Positions 23,112 through 31,342 of a DNA stretch of 41,073 bases are shown piece after piece. Under the pieces are notes generated by a model that was given only the letters and a program-made list of their open reading frames with translations, did no database searches and was not told the DNA's origin. Numbering within the stretch: the first letter of the stretch is position 1; every line of letters starts with the position of its first letter. The position numbers and the translations under genes were made by a program. This stretch comes from a virus: IMG/VR virus record IMGVR_UViG_3300029981_000025, positions 1 through 41,073 of that record; one strand, given 5' to 3'.

Positions 23112-24378
23112 GAGTATCAAAATTAGTTGTAGAACCTACAGTTTCATACTTAATCGTATAATCTCTCATTTCACCCATCAAACTCTGTTGATCAGACTTT
23201 AATAAATCTTGAGCAATCATTTCAACAATCTGATCACGTGTCTGACGACATCTGATTAAGTTTGAAATATCCTCAACATTTCTAGTTGATAAGTAACTGC
23301 CAAACTTCTCAAGTCTTCCTCTTAATGACATGGCAAATTCATAGTTATTAGCCATGACATGCTTTTCAAAGATTGTGTGATAGCCAATAAAATGACGGCA
23401 GAATCTAAATCTATCCATCAAGGCCATATCTTGAAAGTCTCTACCAGAATACTCTACAGATCCTTTACCCCAAGTGTTACCACACATAATCAAATAAAAA
23501 TCTTTATGCTTTTTAGCAATGGGCTTATCATCCCTATGAGGAATAGAGATAAACTTAGAGTTATCTGCTACACCATTAAAGAACAGGGCCATATCACCAG
23601 ACATAGCATCATATTCATCCACTAAGAAGATACCACCACCTTCATAAGCTTTCAAAAAGACAGTTTCCAAATAAGTTTCTGATTGTGGTTGTTTATAACC
23701 AAGCAAATCATGAACAGAAGAGTCTCTTGAACAAGAGTATTTATAAAAAGGTAAATTCAAACGGTCTGCAATTTCTGCAACCATGTAGGTCTTACCAGTT
23801 CCAGCTGGTCCTACTAACATAGCTTTATGATTCAATTGTAAAGATTGAACAACATCAGCCATTTTGGGATGATCCATTTCTTGGATACTAACTTCCCTTT
23901 GATCCGGCATTACAATCGTTGTATGCCCACGTTGGATCTCTGCTATTAAAGCATTTTTGATTTCTGGAAAAATCGAAGCAACTTGTCCTTTATAAGATTC
24001 AAGTATTGCTTTAAGCTGCGTATTGTAGCCCGTAGTCAGAGTGGTATGATCAGCCTTAGCTTTATCAAGCTTACTCTGAAACATAGTATTAATCTCTTTA
24101 GACAAACGATCAAAGTCAAAATGCGGAGCTTCAGGTGTTCCTGTAACTGCAAACGGTTCTTCATCTTGAATATAATCCAATGGACCAATTTTCCAGTTAT
24201 CAACAACCACTACTTCACTATTACGGCAAGCGCTGTATTGAGAGTTAGGAAGTCTTTTACCTAATAAATAGTTCATTTTCTTCTCAGAATTCCAACCAAC
24301 TGGCATTCCTTTTGCTACGTCCCAGCGCCCTGTACTTGTAAATTCTTCTTGGTTCTTTAATCTCCAAATTTTACCCAT
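23071..24378 (-). CDS. MoxR/CobS-like AAA+ ATPase
   Basis: 435 residues. N-terminal ~150 residues unlike other families with a coiled-coil stretch; AAA+ core with Walker A GPAGTGKT at 190-197, Walker B IFLVDEYD at 250-257, sensor 1 CGNT at 299-302, and DRF near 322-324. The core is that of the MoxR/CobS group (AAA_5), common in large phages as 'CobS'. These ATPases act with a vWA partner; both candidate partners follow in the same operon. The target complex is unknown. Confidence 0.87.
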   Translation of the reverse strand: MGKIWRLKNQEEFTSTGRWDVAKGMPVGWNSEKKMNYLLGKRLPNSQYSACRNSEVVVVDNWKIGPLDYIQDEEPFAVTGTPEAPHFDFDRLSKEINTMFQSKLDKAKADHTTLTTGYNTQLKAILESYKGQVASIFPEIKNALIAEIQRGHTTIVMPDQREVSIQEMDHPKMADVVQSLQLNHKAMLVGPAGTGKTYMVAEIADRLNLPFYKYSCSRDSSVHDLLGYKQPQSETYLETVFLKAYEGGGIFLVDEYDAMSGDMALFFNGVADNSKFISIPHRDDKPIAKKHKDFYLIMCGNTWGKGSVEYSGRDFQDMALMDRFRFCRHFIGYHTIFEKHVMANNYEFAMSLRGRLEKFGSYLSTRNVEDISNLIRCRQTRDQIVEMIAQDLLKSDQQSLMGEMRDYTIKYETVGSTTNFDTHGRTTSGQKRATL

Positions 24379-24610
24379 CTTTCTGTGTTTTCTAAGGTTG
24401 TAAAAATAATCAGCTAAACTTCAAATTATCGGAATTATTCAGCCGAAGCTTATTACCGAACTTGGTGCACTCATCATTGCGATTGTAATAGGAAGTGAAC
24501 TTGCTGTTTCATTAAGTTTTATTTGTTCTTGTGAAGCTGCCACTTCCATCCGGTAAAATACTTAAATATTGGCAGAATACTTAAGATAGTAAGAATTGGT
24601 TAAGTTCTCA

Positions 24611-25093
24611 CTATAAGGCATCAAGGACAAAATCTTGTTTGATAGTGCCCTTAGGAATGTAAATAATGTACTGATCCGAAGGAATATGATCAATAGCGAA
24701 AGCATCTTTAGGAGTATCTCCTTGCTTGTAAGTAATGATATCAAAATGAGGTTTATCTGTAGTTTCCCTAAGAGTTACCTCACCCCAATTTAATTGTTGA
24801 CCCACAATGTCTTGACCACTTTTATAGTAGAAGGTATAAACCATCTGACCATTAATAGTTCCAGACCCTAAGAAGAATCTACCTTTTACTTGACTTACAT
24901 CTTGTAAAGAAAGTATTTCATACCTAGTTGTCTTTTGAACGATAGTTCCATCAATCCAAATTCCAATTATAAAACCTATAATTAGAACAATAATAGCTGG
25001 AACACATCCAATTTCTTCTACAGGACTGCAAATAGCAACACAGATAAAGAAAATAATCACAGCAATAATGCCGACAATAATCATCGTCCACAT
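24611..25093 (-). CDS. Membrane protein with two N-terminal TM helices
   Basis: 160 residues. Hydrophobic segments at about 3-23 and 31-49, then a ~105-residue soluble, beta-rich domain. The tail after TM2 would lie on the same side as the N-terminus. Not recognised. The 232-base gap upstream holds nothing I can identify. Confidence 0.72.
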   Translation of the reverse strand: MWTMIIVGIIAVIIFFICVAICSPVEEIGCVPAIIVLIIGFIIGIWIDGTIVQKTTRYEILSLQDVSQVKGRFFLGSGTINGQMVYTFYYKSGQDIVGQQLNWGEVTLRETTDKPHFDIITYKQGDTPKDAFAIDHIPSDQYIIYIPKGTIKQDFVLDAL

Positions 25094-25123
25094 ACTATTA
25101 ATTTAAGTTTAGTGTAATCCATA

Positions 25124-25474
25124 TTAAATAATAGATTTTTTAGGAGGTAACTTAGTAGATTTGATATAAGCCATTGCATCCTTCAAGAATTTCTCTCGGG
25201 ATTTGTATTCAATCAATTCATCCCAATGAAAAGCACTGGAATTATAGTCAAACAATACAAACAACTCATCCAAAAATTGAAAGAGTTTACGAGCTTGTAT
25301 GTCTAAATGGGTCACTTGTCTGCATGCTGACATAGCATCCAATTCAGGATGTCTACGGAATAATCCAATCATTCTTTTCAGTTCATGCCGATACAGTACA
25401 GGTCGATTAGTTAAAAAACTATACAGAAAAATTAATGCAATAACACATAACGTAGTCCAAATTGGATTTTCCAT
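25124..25474 (-). CDS. Hypothetical protein with N-terminal TM helix
   Basis: 116 residues. A membrane segment at about 5-22 (IWTTLCVIALIFLYSFLT), then a basic and helical cytoplasmic part with HPELDAMSACRQV. Not recognised. Confidence 0.7.
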   Translation of the reverse strand: MENPIWTTLCVIALIFLYSFLTNRPVLYRHELKRMIGLFRRHPELDAMSACRQVTHLDIQARKLFQFLDELFVLFDYNSSAFHWDELIEYKSREKFLKDAMAYIKSTKLPPKKSII

Positions 25475-25479
25475 AGTAA

Positions 25480-25626
25480 TTATTTATCCCAGTCATCATA
25501 AGTTTCTTCAAGTTGCTTGATGACTGCAGAGGGTTCAAGACCTAAGTTAGTAAACACATCAGTAAAAATCTCCACAGGTAGTGGAGAATCTAAAATCTTG
25601 TTCAAAATTTCGTCAAAAGGATTCAT
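25480..25626 (-). CDS. Small acidic protein, 48 residues
   Basis: From the ATG at 25626 to TAA at 25482. Starts MNPFDEILNKILDS and ends ETYDDWDK. Helical and acidic. It stops 6 bases before the next start, so it belongs to the same operon. Not recognised. Confidence 0.65.
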   Translation of the reverse strand: MNPFDEILNKILDSPLPVEIFTDVFTNLGLEPSAVIKQLEETYDDWDK

Positions 25627-25652
25627 GTTTTCAGTTATAAGGTTAGGTAATC

Positions 25653-25802
25653 CTAAAAGAAATGTTCATGTATTTCTTTAGGCTTTTTTTCTTGTACATT
25701 TTTGTTTTGCAATTCTTTAGGAAGTTTACTTCCCTCAAAAATAAACGGATCATGCTTTTCTTTCACAAAGCTAGAGCTCTTGCTCTTATCTTCTTGTTTC
25801 AT
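25653..25802 (-). CDS. Small Lys-rich protein, 49 residues
   Basis: From the ATG at 25802 to TAG at 25655. Starts MKQEDKSKSSSFVKEKHD and ends KEIHEHFF. Highly charged, probably disordered. Not recognised. Confidence 0.62.
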   Translation of the reverse strand: MKQEDKSKSSSFVKEKHDPFIFEGSKLPKELQNKNVQEKKPKEIHEHFF

Positions 25803-25820
25803 CTTGTTAATTTTTAAGAA

Positions 25821-25894
25821 GAGAGGACAACTACTCCTTAGGCCACCTCATAGGGCCTAAGCCACATCCGCAACCACGACCTTGTCGTCCTCTC
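25821..25894 (-). ncRNA. Three-way-junction structured RNA
   Basis: Closing stem GAGAGGAC (25821-25828) with GTCCTCTC (25887-25894), a perfect 8-bp hairpin CTTAGGCC/GGCCTAAG (25837-25844 with 25854-25861) and a CGAC/GTCG hairpin (25877-25887) that competes at its last base with the closing stem. It fills the gap between two minus-strand genes. Could be a regulatory leader, processing site or terminator; not recognised as a known class. Confidence 0.55.
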
Positions 25895-25901
25895 TCTTAT
25901 G

Positions 25902-26408
25902 TTAAAATCTTACTTGTTGATAGGATGGTGGTAATAAACCATATTGTGGAGGAGTCTTTTGGAATACTTCACAATTAGTTCTTTTACAAAATTCACCAAA
26001 CAATTGCTTGAGTGGGCCATCCATGAGAAGATCCTCCACTTTCTCAACTCTCAACATAATTTCTGTTACCAGATCTTCAGTTGGAATTTCAACAAGTGCA
26101 AGTTTTTTCTTTGACTTTTTCGTAGCTGTAGTCGCAGAACCACGAGCTTTTGCTGCCATATCAATAAAGTCATTGATGTAGGCAGTTTTACCTGTAAAAT
26201 TATAATAAGGCACACCATGCTTCGGGCGAAACTTGGCAATATACCCTGATACAATTAAAGCAGGTTGCACAGCTTGAATGTATGGACAACCAGCACTTTG
26301 AAGCATCTTAGTTAGAGATTTAGCATCAAAGTCTTTTTTATCCAAATTAGAAAGGAGTTTAACAGCTGATGAAATTTGAAAAGCTGTTGAAGAAGGGCTC
26401 TTAGTCAT
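25902..26408 (-). CDS. Hypothetical protein, 168 residues
   Basis: Not recognised. The N-terminal ~75 residues could be a winged helix (SLTKMLQSAGCPYIQAVQPA, then a strand pair), a basic linker KKSKKK near 98, and a helical end with a proline-rich tail. A DNA-binding role is possible but unproven. Confidence 0.7.
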   Translation of the reverse strand: MTKSPSSTAFQISSAVKLLSNLDKKDFDAKSLTKMLQSAGCPYIQAVQPALIVSGYIAKFRPKHGVPYYNFTGKTAYINDFIDMAAKARGSATTATKKSKKKLALVEIPTEDLVTEIMLRVEKVEDLLMDGPLKQLFGEFCKRTNCEVFQKTPPQYGLLPPSYQQVRF

Positions 26409-26435
26409 TTTGTTTTAGGTTTAATTGACAAAAAG

Positions 26436-26732
26436 TTATTTATCAGTGATCAAAATTTGCTGAAGAAACGGCACTTGTTCAGTGCTTAAATTAAATTCAT
26501 TTTTGTAACCCAACTCGGTAGCATCACTTGAAATTATAACAGAGTTATGTTTCAACATCATGTACCAATGAAATAAATAGTTAAATAAGTTTAGTAAATC
26601 ACGTGGGTTATTTGTGATTCGCATACAGATACCAATAATAGTGTCTTGGGCACCACTTTCAATCTCATTAATCATTTTGATAATGAGGCTTTCATAGTTT
26701 GTTCGTTTTTCAATCAGGTCCTTTTTTGTCAT
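26436..26732 (-). CDS. Hypothetical protein, 98 residues
   Basis: Not recognised. Mostly helical; basic first 15 residues and a hydrophobic middle (LLNLFNYLFHWYMML) too short and mixed to call a membrane helix with confidence. Confidence 0.68.
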   Translation of the reverse strand: MTKKDLIEKRTNYESLIIKMINEIESGAQDTIIGICMRITNNPRDLLNLFNYLFHWYMMLKHNSVIISSDATELGYKNEFNLSTEQVPFLQQILITDK

Positions 26733-26795
26733 AGGATGTTAAGTTAGATTAGGTTCCTCCCCTTTGATATTATCTCCAGTTCGGAACCTAAAACA

Positions 26796-27032
26796 TTATT
26801 TCAATTGCACCTCATATCCAGAGTCTAATGCAATCGACAGAAATTCTCCGCCCACAATAGAGAGGCGTTTAACATAATTCTTTCGAATAAGTTCCTGATA
26901 ATGATTGGTTACAGTTGGATGAATTGCAGGTCGAATCTTTACAATCAGAGATTGGTCTAAACCAATATGACACATAAGAGAATCAACTAACAGTTCATAA
27001 TCCTTTGCAATAATTAGAATGGATGGCGACAT
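26796..27032 (-). CDS. Hypothetical protein, 78 residues
   Basis: Not recognised. Looks like a small mixed alpha/beta domain with HPTVTNHYQELIRKNYVKRL, a pattern that could be a winged-helix recognition part. No signal. Confidence 0.65.
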   Translation of the reverse strand: MSPSILIIAKDYELLVDSLMCHIGLDQSLIVKIRPAIHPTVTNHYQELIRKNYVKRLSIVGGEFLSIALDSGYEVQLK

Positions 27033-27123
27033 ATATTTGTGTATTAGGTTTCAAAGAAACCTCTACTTGCCTTCGCAGGTTTTCAAGGTGGGCAATCATA
27101 AATCTAATAAAAACTTTATCCAT
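26995..27123 (-). CDS. Possible small protein, 42 residues
   Basis: From an ATG at 27123: begins MDKVFIRFMIAHLENLRRQV. The frame is open upstream to 27276 but only with a TTG start. Overlaps the start of the next gene by 38 bases. Weak support. The rest of 27124-27377 has no convincing gene; on the minus strand it can form a CGAGT/ACTCG hairpin (about 27300-27330). Confidence 0.4.
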   Translation of the reverse strand: MDKVFIRFMIAHLENLRRQVEVSLKPNTQIYVAIHSNYCKGL

Positions 27124-27377
27124 GCTTCTCACACGTTCTTTGTCTGCTATTTCCGCACGATTAACATACTCGCTTGTATGTATTACGCCTGTTGCAGATT
27201 CCCTATCTAATAGGCGACTAGTTGAACTAAGTGTCCAACTAGGTAAAAGTTCTTGGTGCCAGCCATCCTTTACCAAGGGATATTATGCTGTCAGTTGCTG
27301 CCGATAGTCTCGAGTCTAGGGGCACTCGCTTTTTAACTTTGGGTTGGTTACCTCTCAGTGGTTGTTACCAAAAACTT

Positions 27378-27881
27378 TTATTTCTTTTTCTTACAGCCAT
27401 CACGTTTAGAACATTTCCAACATTCGCCGTCATCACAATCAGGATCTTCATTCTCATCTTCATGACCTGCAAGCTTTGATAACATGTCTAATAACTCAGG
27501 AGGCATATCTCTGCTAGAGATAGAATGGACTGAGGATTTTCTTTGTCCCATAATACTAGCTACGAATTGATTCAGACTAGATTTACTTTTCCTTGGGTCA
27601 GGAATTTTGCCAGCCTCAATTAAGAGATGGAAGTTAGCTAATGCTAATTCTCTTTTTGTTGCCTGGTCTTCGATACGCTCAATTACTTCTGAAACTTTGC
27701 CATTAGCATCCAAAGCAAATCTCATAGATTCACCTGTAATTCCACAGCTTTCAGAAGTCCCTTCTAAAGAATGGTTATAAGGGCACACTTCTTTTAACTG
27801 TTTCTCAACAGCTTTTACAAAGTCAAGCCCTTCCAATCTTTCATTGAGACAGATTTTCATAATTTCATCTCTTACTGTCAT
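27378..27881 (-). CDS. Hypothetical protein with Cys-rich tail, paralogue of 20951-21307
   Basis: 167 residues from the ATG at 27881. Shares PYNHS, ESC and an acidic helix ending KRELALAN with the gene at 20951. The C-terminus CDDGECWKCSKRDGC can bind a metal. Function unknown. Confidence 0.72.
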   Translation of the reverse strand: MTVRDEIMKICLNERLEGLDFVKAVEKQLKEVCPYNHSLEGTSESCGITGESMRFALDANGKVSEVIERIEDQATKRELALANFHLLIEAGKIPDPRKSKSSLNQFVASIMGQRKSSVHSISSRDMPPELLDMLSKLAGHEDENEDPDCDDGECWKCSKRDGCKKKK

Positions 27882-28118
27882 GTGTTTTCCAATTAAATAA
27901 CATATTCTCCGCACTAAGTTTAGATTACATTTTCATGTTTAGTACTGTTTCCAGAATCTAATACCAGCCCCACTTTCGTTGTCAAGGATTACTAACCTTG
28001 ATGAGGTGATTTCGTTTCACAACGCCATCACGACCTAACCTTTTGTATATCATAGACAATGCCTATGACAATTGAAAAGCAATCTCACGATTGCACCTTA
28101 TAATTGAAAACACAGAGA

Positions 28119-28394
28119 TCATTCAGATGTTACTGTTTGAAGTCTACTATGCACTTGTTTTAAGTAAGCAATAGTAAGTTCAGGAACAAAGCTTTCTTTG
28201 AGCTTTGATTCAAACTGGTAACGATTGTGTTGTGCCGCTATCCACAACTCGCTTTCAAAGCAATTTAACTCAATAAGATGCTCTTTAGGTAATAAAGGCA
28301 CAAATTTTGTATAACGGTATTCTATGTTGAAAATTTGATTTGCATCATCAGTCCAAATAGAGATCTTGTCTAAGAATTTGATAATTTTAAACAT
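28119..28394 (-). CDS. Hypothetical protein, 91 residues
   Basis: Not recognised. Start at the ATG at 28394, 3 bases after the upstream stop. Small alpha/beta protein. The 236-base gap downstream holds a GCGTTGTGAAACG-type hairpin similar to one at 32961. Confidence 0.68.
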   Translation of the reverse strand: MFKIIKFLDKISIWTDDANQIFNIEYRYTKFVPLLPKEHLIELNCFESELWIAAQHNRYQFESKLKESFVPELTIAYLKQVHSRLQTVTSE

Positions 28395-28396
28395 AC

Positions 28397-28618
28397 TTAA
28401 TTGTTTACAGTGTAAAACAATCCATAATAGCAATCAACATATACACATATTTCTCCTTTTGGATCTTTATATGCACAAGTAAATACTGCCTTGGGAAGGA
28501 ATGGTTTATTACCACTAAGTTCAACAGCATTTTGCTGATGTAAATCAGACAAACACTCATCAAGATTTTTGTATTGACCAAGGGCTATTAGCCGAGCTTC
28601 AAAGATTAAACTTTTCAT
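28397..28618 (-). CDS. Small protein sharing a domain with 30665-31342
   Basis: 73 residues. The pattern A-x-x-IALGQYKNLDECLSDL, then FLPKAVFTCAY and CVYVDCYYGLFYTV is repeated in the last ~75 residues of the gene at 30665. This suggests duplication of a small alpha/beta domain. Function unknown. Start overlaps the upstream stop. Confidence 0.7.
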   Translation of the reverse strand: MKSLIFEARLIALGQYKNLDECLSDLHQQNAVELSGNKPFLPKAVFTCAYKDPKGEICVYVDCYYGLFYTVNN

Positions 28619-28926
28619 AGCTTAGCAATTTGTTTCTTTAACCACCTTTTTCTTGGAGCCACTGAATGTTTCTTCCAATAGAAAGCATAGTTCTTAGCAT
28701 TATCCCAATCACGTCTTTGAAACATACCATCTTCAACATAATATCGAAGCATGTACCATCTTGGAGCATGATCATATATTACATCAAATAGAAAGTTTGA
28801 TTCTTCTGGATCAATATATCCTTTGCGACATAAAGCATGAATTAATGAGCATAATCCAGGACATTCATTTGCAATCATATCAACGTTGTCTAACAACAAT
28901 TGAAATAATACTTTTGGAGTATTCAT
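28615..28926 (-). CDS. Hypothetical protein, paralogue of 28923-29222
   Basis: 103 residues. Shares with the next gene upstream an N-terminal helix followed by GLCSLIHAL and a C-terminal aromatic-basic segment (FYWKKHSVAPRKRWLKKQI). Coupled to its neighbours by 4-base overlaps. Function unknown. Confidence 0.72.
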   Translation of the reverse strand: MNTPKVLFQLLLDNVDMIANECPGLCSLIHALCRKGYIDPEESNFLFDVIYDHAPRWYMLRYYVEDGMFQRRDWDNAKNYAFYWKKHSVAPRKRWLKKQIAKL

Positions 28927-29222
28927 ACTATATGATTTAGGAATTTATACCATTTAATTCTTCTCTTAAGCCAAGCAATTCTGGGAGCTTTCTGACCCAT
29001 GGGCCAGTAATAAGCAGAACCACGTTGATCAGATGCACGTTTTGTAAACCTTTTTGGTGCGCCATACTTGTGAATATAATGATACATCTGCATTTCTTCT
29101 TTAAAAGTAAATACATTAGCACCTTTCATATTAACAACTAACATGCACAATCCAGAGGTAAAAAGTTCACCCTCCTCAAGTTCTTTAAGAACCAGCTGCA
29201 ATAATTCTTTAGTATTTTTCAT
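28923..29222 (-). CDS. Hypothetical protein, paralogue of 28615-28926
   Basis: 99 residues from the ATG at 29222. Shares SGLCMLVVNM and the C-terminal YYWPMGQKAPRIAWLKRRI segment with the next gene. First gene of a four-gene run down to 28119. Confidence 0.72.
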   Translation of the reverse strand: MKNTKELLQLVLKELEEGELFTSGLCMLVVNMKGANVFTFKEEMQMYHYIHKYGAPKRFTKRASDQRGSAYYWPMGQKAPRIAWLKRRIKWYKFLNHIV

Positions 29223-29310
29223 GATTTTATAGATTTTGTTCAATATACTTCACTAAGTCCATTCGTGTTGCACCATGTGACCACACAAATAAACGATTTT
29301 AATGAGTTCT

Positions 29311-29340
29311 GGCACAGAGCTCTTTCGAGGTCTCTGACTT
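29311..29340 (-). ncRNA. GNRA hairpin element, copy 1
   Basis: On the minus strand AAGTCAGAG, CTC-GAAA-GAG, then CTCTGTGCC: a two-part stem with a GAAA tetraloop. A second element with the same flanks and changed pairs lies at 29432-29460. Confidence 0.5.
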
Positions 29341-29342
29341 TG

Positions 29343-29410
29343 AGGAGGAGCTGGGATTCGAACCCATGTTTAGCTCGCGATGCCCGTCCTAACCACTAGA
29401 CGACACCCCA
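29343..29410 (-). tRNA. tRNA-like gene, degenerate (loop reads CGC)
   Basis: D-arm TCGTCTAGTGGTTAGGAC and T-loop TTCGAAT are clear, but the acceptor has mismatches, only three of five anticodon-stem pairs form, and the variable region is shortened (68 nt in all). The loop ATCGCGA would give anticodon CGC. Probably not a working tRNA. Confidence 0.45.
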
Positions 29411-30053
29411 ACCAGAATTTTTTTGTTACTGGGCACAGCTAGCTTGCGCATCGCTGACTTCTATGAGGACTTCCTTAGATATAATCTAAAGACGCCCAAC
29501 CTGTAACTGCAGTTTTTCTCCTTGCTTAGGGATACGACGATGATCACGTCCTTTCTAATAGTTAAAAGCAAAAACAAATGCACTAATGCAGGTATGAATT
29601 GACACATTAGATTACATTTACTTTAGTACCACACTTCCTAGGTTATGATAATATTTCCACCTTTTCACCCTCAAGAGAAGGAATTCATAGGCTCTCTTCA
29701 AGTTGTATCTACTTTGCTTTATAGGTCCGACTCTTGCGCAAATCCCATCATGTGGGCAGGGCTTGTTACGGATTACAAATCCTCATGGTTTAGAATGCCA
29801 TAGATTTGTAAGTTACGAGTTTCACGCACTTCAACCTGGAGTGGTTGTCATAGCAGCTAGCGCAATAAGTCCCTAAAAGCTGCGTCGGGGATTTATGCTC
29901 TCTCTATTGTCTACTGAGCCTAGTGAAGCTAGCAGCACGCTAAAGAAAACAATAACAATAATCTGACTCCCTTGCCCCGTACGTGCAAGAGTTACCCTAC
30001 CAGATAGCATCCTTCGGTCCGCCATGGAACTGGTAGTAATTGTTATAATATTG
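29411..30053 (-). ncRNA. Candidate large structured RNA, about 640 nt
   Basis: No gene fits in 643 bases lying between two tRNA-like sequences. Many hairpins form: a perfect 9-bp stem TTACAAATC/GATTTGTAA (29773-29781 with 29803-29811) with an inner CATGG/CCATA extension, CTACCAG/CTGGTAG near 30004-30040, ACTC-TTGC/GCAA-GGGAGT near 29967-29995, and a possible closing stem of AACAAT with ATTGTT. Length, fold density and tRNA-side position recall the ornate large RNAs of phages (ROOL, GOLLD), but I cannot assign a class. Strand is inferred from neighbours. Confidence 0.55.
29432..29460 (-). ncRNA. GNRA hairpin element, copy 2
   Basis: On the minus strand AAGTCAGC, GC-GCAA-GC, GCTGTGCC: same outer sequence as copy 1 but with different paired bases and a GCAA loop, so pairing is kept while sequence changes. 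It overlaps the end of the large RNA candidate. Confidence 0.5.
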
Positions 30054-30150
30054 ATTGACAGACAGGATTTGAACCTGTGACCTCAACATAGACCAAACTC
30101 CTCAAGGATTTTGTCCATGTTGCACTCTAACCAAGCTGAGCTACTGTCAA
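30054..30150 (-). tRNA. tRNA-like gene with an expanded anticodon arm
   Basis: Perfect acceptor TTGACAG/CTGTCAA, D-arm GCTCAGCTTGGTTAGAG, T-stem ACAGG/CCTGT with loop TTCAAAT. Between the anticodon-stem strands CAACA and TGTTG lie 29 bases instead of 7, folding on as one long hairpin (GGAC/GTCT, then ATCC/GGAG around TTGA). No normal anticodon loop exists unless about 22 bases are removed. No U33 in the expected place. A decayed or repurposed tRNA is likely. Confidence 0.6.
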
Positions 30151-30220
30151 AAGGTGCCCACGGATACGATTACGCGGGCAATAGTGTGCATTCATCATCC
30201 TCGTTAGAGGTATGTAGATC

Positions 30221-30652
30221 TTACGATCCTAAGGCTAGCACTGAGCTGTTTTGATGATGTCCATCGGGCTGAGCCCACGAGTTTTTAAAGTAAATTCTTC
30301 CACCTAATAAGATACTATCTGGAAAGGTGAATAACAAACTGTGTCGATTTTGCTTTATGAGGAAAGCCTCATTACGGCATGATACTACGTAGGTAAACCG
30401 GCTCTGATGAAAATCACATGATGTGGAATTCACTCGAGATTGGGTTGAGTCCAGGACAGTTAACTTGCCCTCAATAAACTCAAGTTGAAAGTTATTGATT
30501 GCTGGTGACATATCAATTGTATGATAATCATAAGCATTAAACAACTCCATGATTTGAGTTTCGTTGCTTTTTTGAGATCTGCATCCCACTAAAGCAACCA
30601 TGGCTAGTGTCAATAGAACGCCAGCCATGATTTTGAATTGTGTCTTAGTCAT
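30221..30652 (-). CDS. Lipoprotein, 143 residues
   Basis: Signal peptide: basic start MTKTQFK, hydrophobic core, and lipobox LVGC with the lipidated Cys near residue 24. The mature part is beta-rich with two cysteines that could bond. It would be anchored in the cell envelope. Phage lipoproteins often block superinfection or adsorption; that role is an inference. Confidence 0.75.
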   Translation of the reverse strand: MTKTQFKIMAGVLLTLAMVALVGCRSQKSNETQIMELFNAYDYHTIDMSPAINNFQLEFIEGKLTVLDSTQSRVNSTSCDFHQSRFTYVVSCRNEAFLIKQNRHSLLFTFPDSILLGGRIYFKNSWAQPDGHHQNSSVLALGS

Positions 30653-30664
30653 AGTATTAAACGA

Positions 30665-31342
30665 TTAGTCGCCTTCATCCACTGAATAATACAATCTCCG
30701 AATTACATCACAATACACGTCCGACTTAGCACGATCCGTGTGATAAGCCACTGTGAAGTGTGCGCCCGCTGGCATTGTGAAGTTATCAGAATTTAGCCAA
30801 CCAAGATCTTTACAACCTTGTAGCCTTAGGTCACGAATACAGTCTGCGTAACTAGAATATTGTCCAATCACCACCTTGGCAATTGTCAACACGGATTCAT
30901 CAATAGTTAGTTCGCTCACCTTGTACATACGAGAGGTATACTTATTCGCAGTATCTACATAGAGTTCCAATTCGTAATCACCTGATTCGTTAAAGGAAAA
31001 TGATACAGATACTGCTGCGCCTGCACGAATAACACCTGTTAAGGTATCATTGATTAGACACTTAGTACCATGAAGGCGATTCATTTCGCCAGTAAGGACA
31101 CCAACAACGCGAGCTTTGATGTTTTCAAAAGTAGCACAAGTAAAGTGTTCTTCAATTGTGTTACGCATCATTTCTTCGCATTCAGGGTGTTGGATAAAGA
31201 GCAGATGCAAGCGATTAGCTGCATTATACTCTTTCATGAGTTCTTGTTCAAGAGGGGTAAATCCAATCTTAATCATATAGGCAACATGTTTTAGGTTTGA
31301 AGTGGCAACTAAAAACTGCCGGTCATCCAAGGATGGGCTCAT
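30665..31342 (-). CDS. Hypothetical protein with a domain shared with 28397-28618
   Basis: 225 residues from the ATG at 31342; the frame is open further to 31516 but with only a TTG start there. The last ~75 residues (KVVIGQYSSYADCIRDL, AGAHFTVAY, VYCDVIRRLYYSV) match the small protein at 28397. The first part is helical, the middle beta-rich. Lies 13 bases upstream of the lipoprotein gene. Confidence 0.65.
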   Translation of the reverse strand: MSPSLDDRQFLVATSNLKHVAYMIKIGFTPLEQELMKEYNAANRLHLLFIQHPECEEMMRNTIEEHFTCATFENIKARVVGVLTGEMNRLHGTKCLINDTLTGVIRAGAAVSVSFSFNESGDYELELYVDTANKYTSRMYKVSELTIDESVLTIAKVVIGQYSSYADCIRDLRLQGCKDLGWLNSDNFTMPAGAHFTVAYHTDRAKSDVYCDVIRRLYYSVDEGD

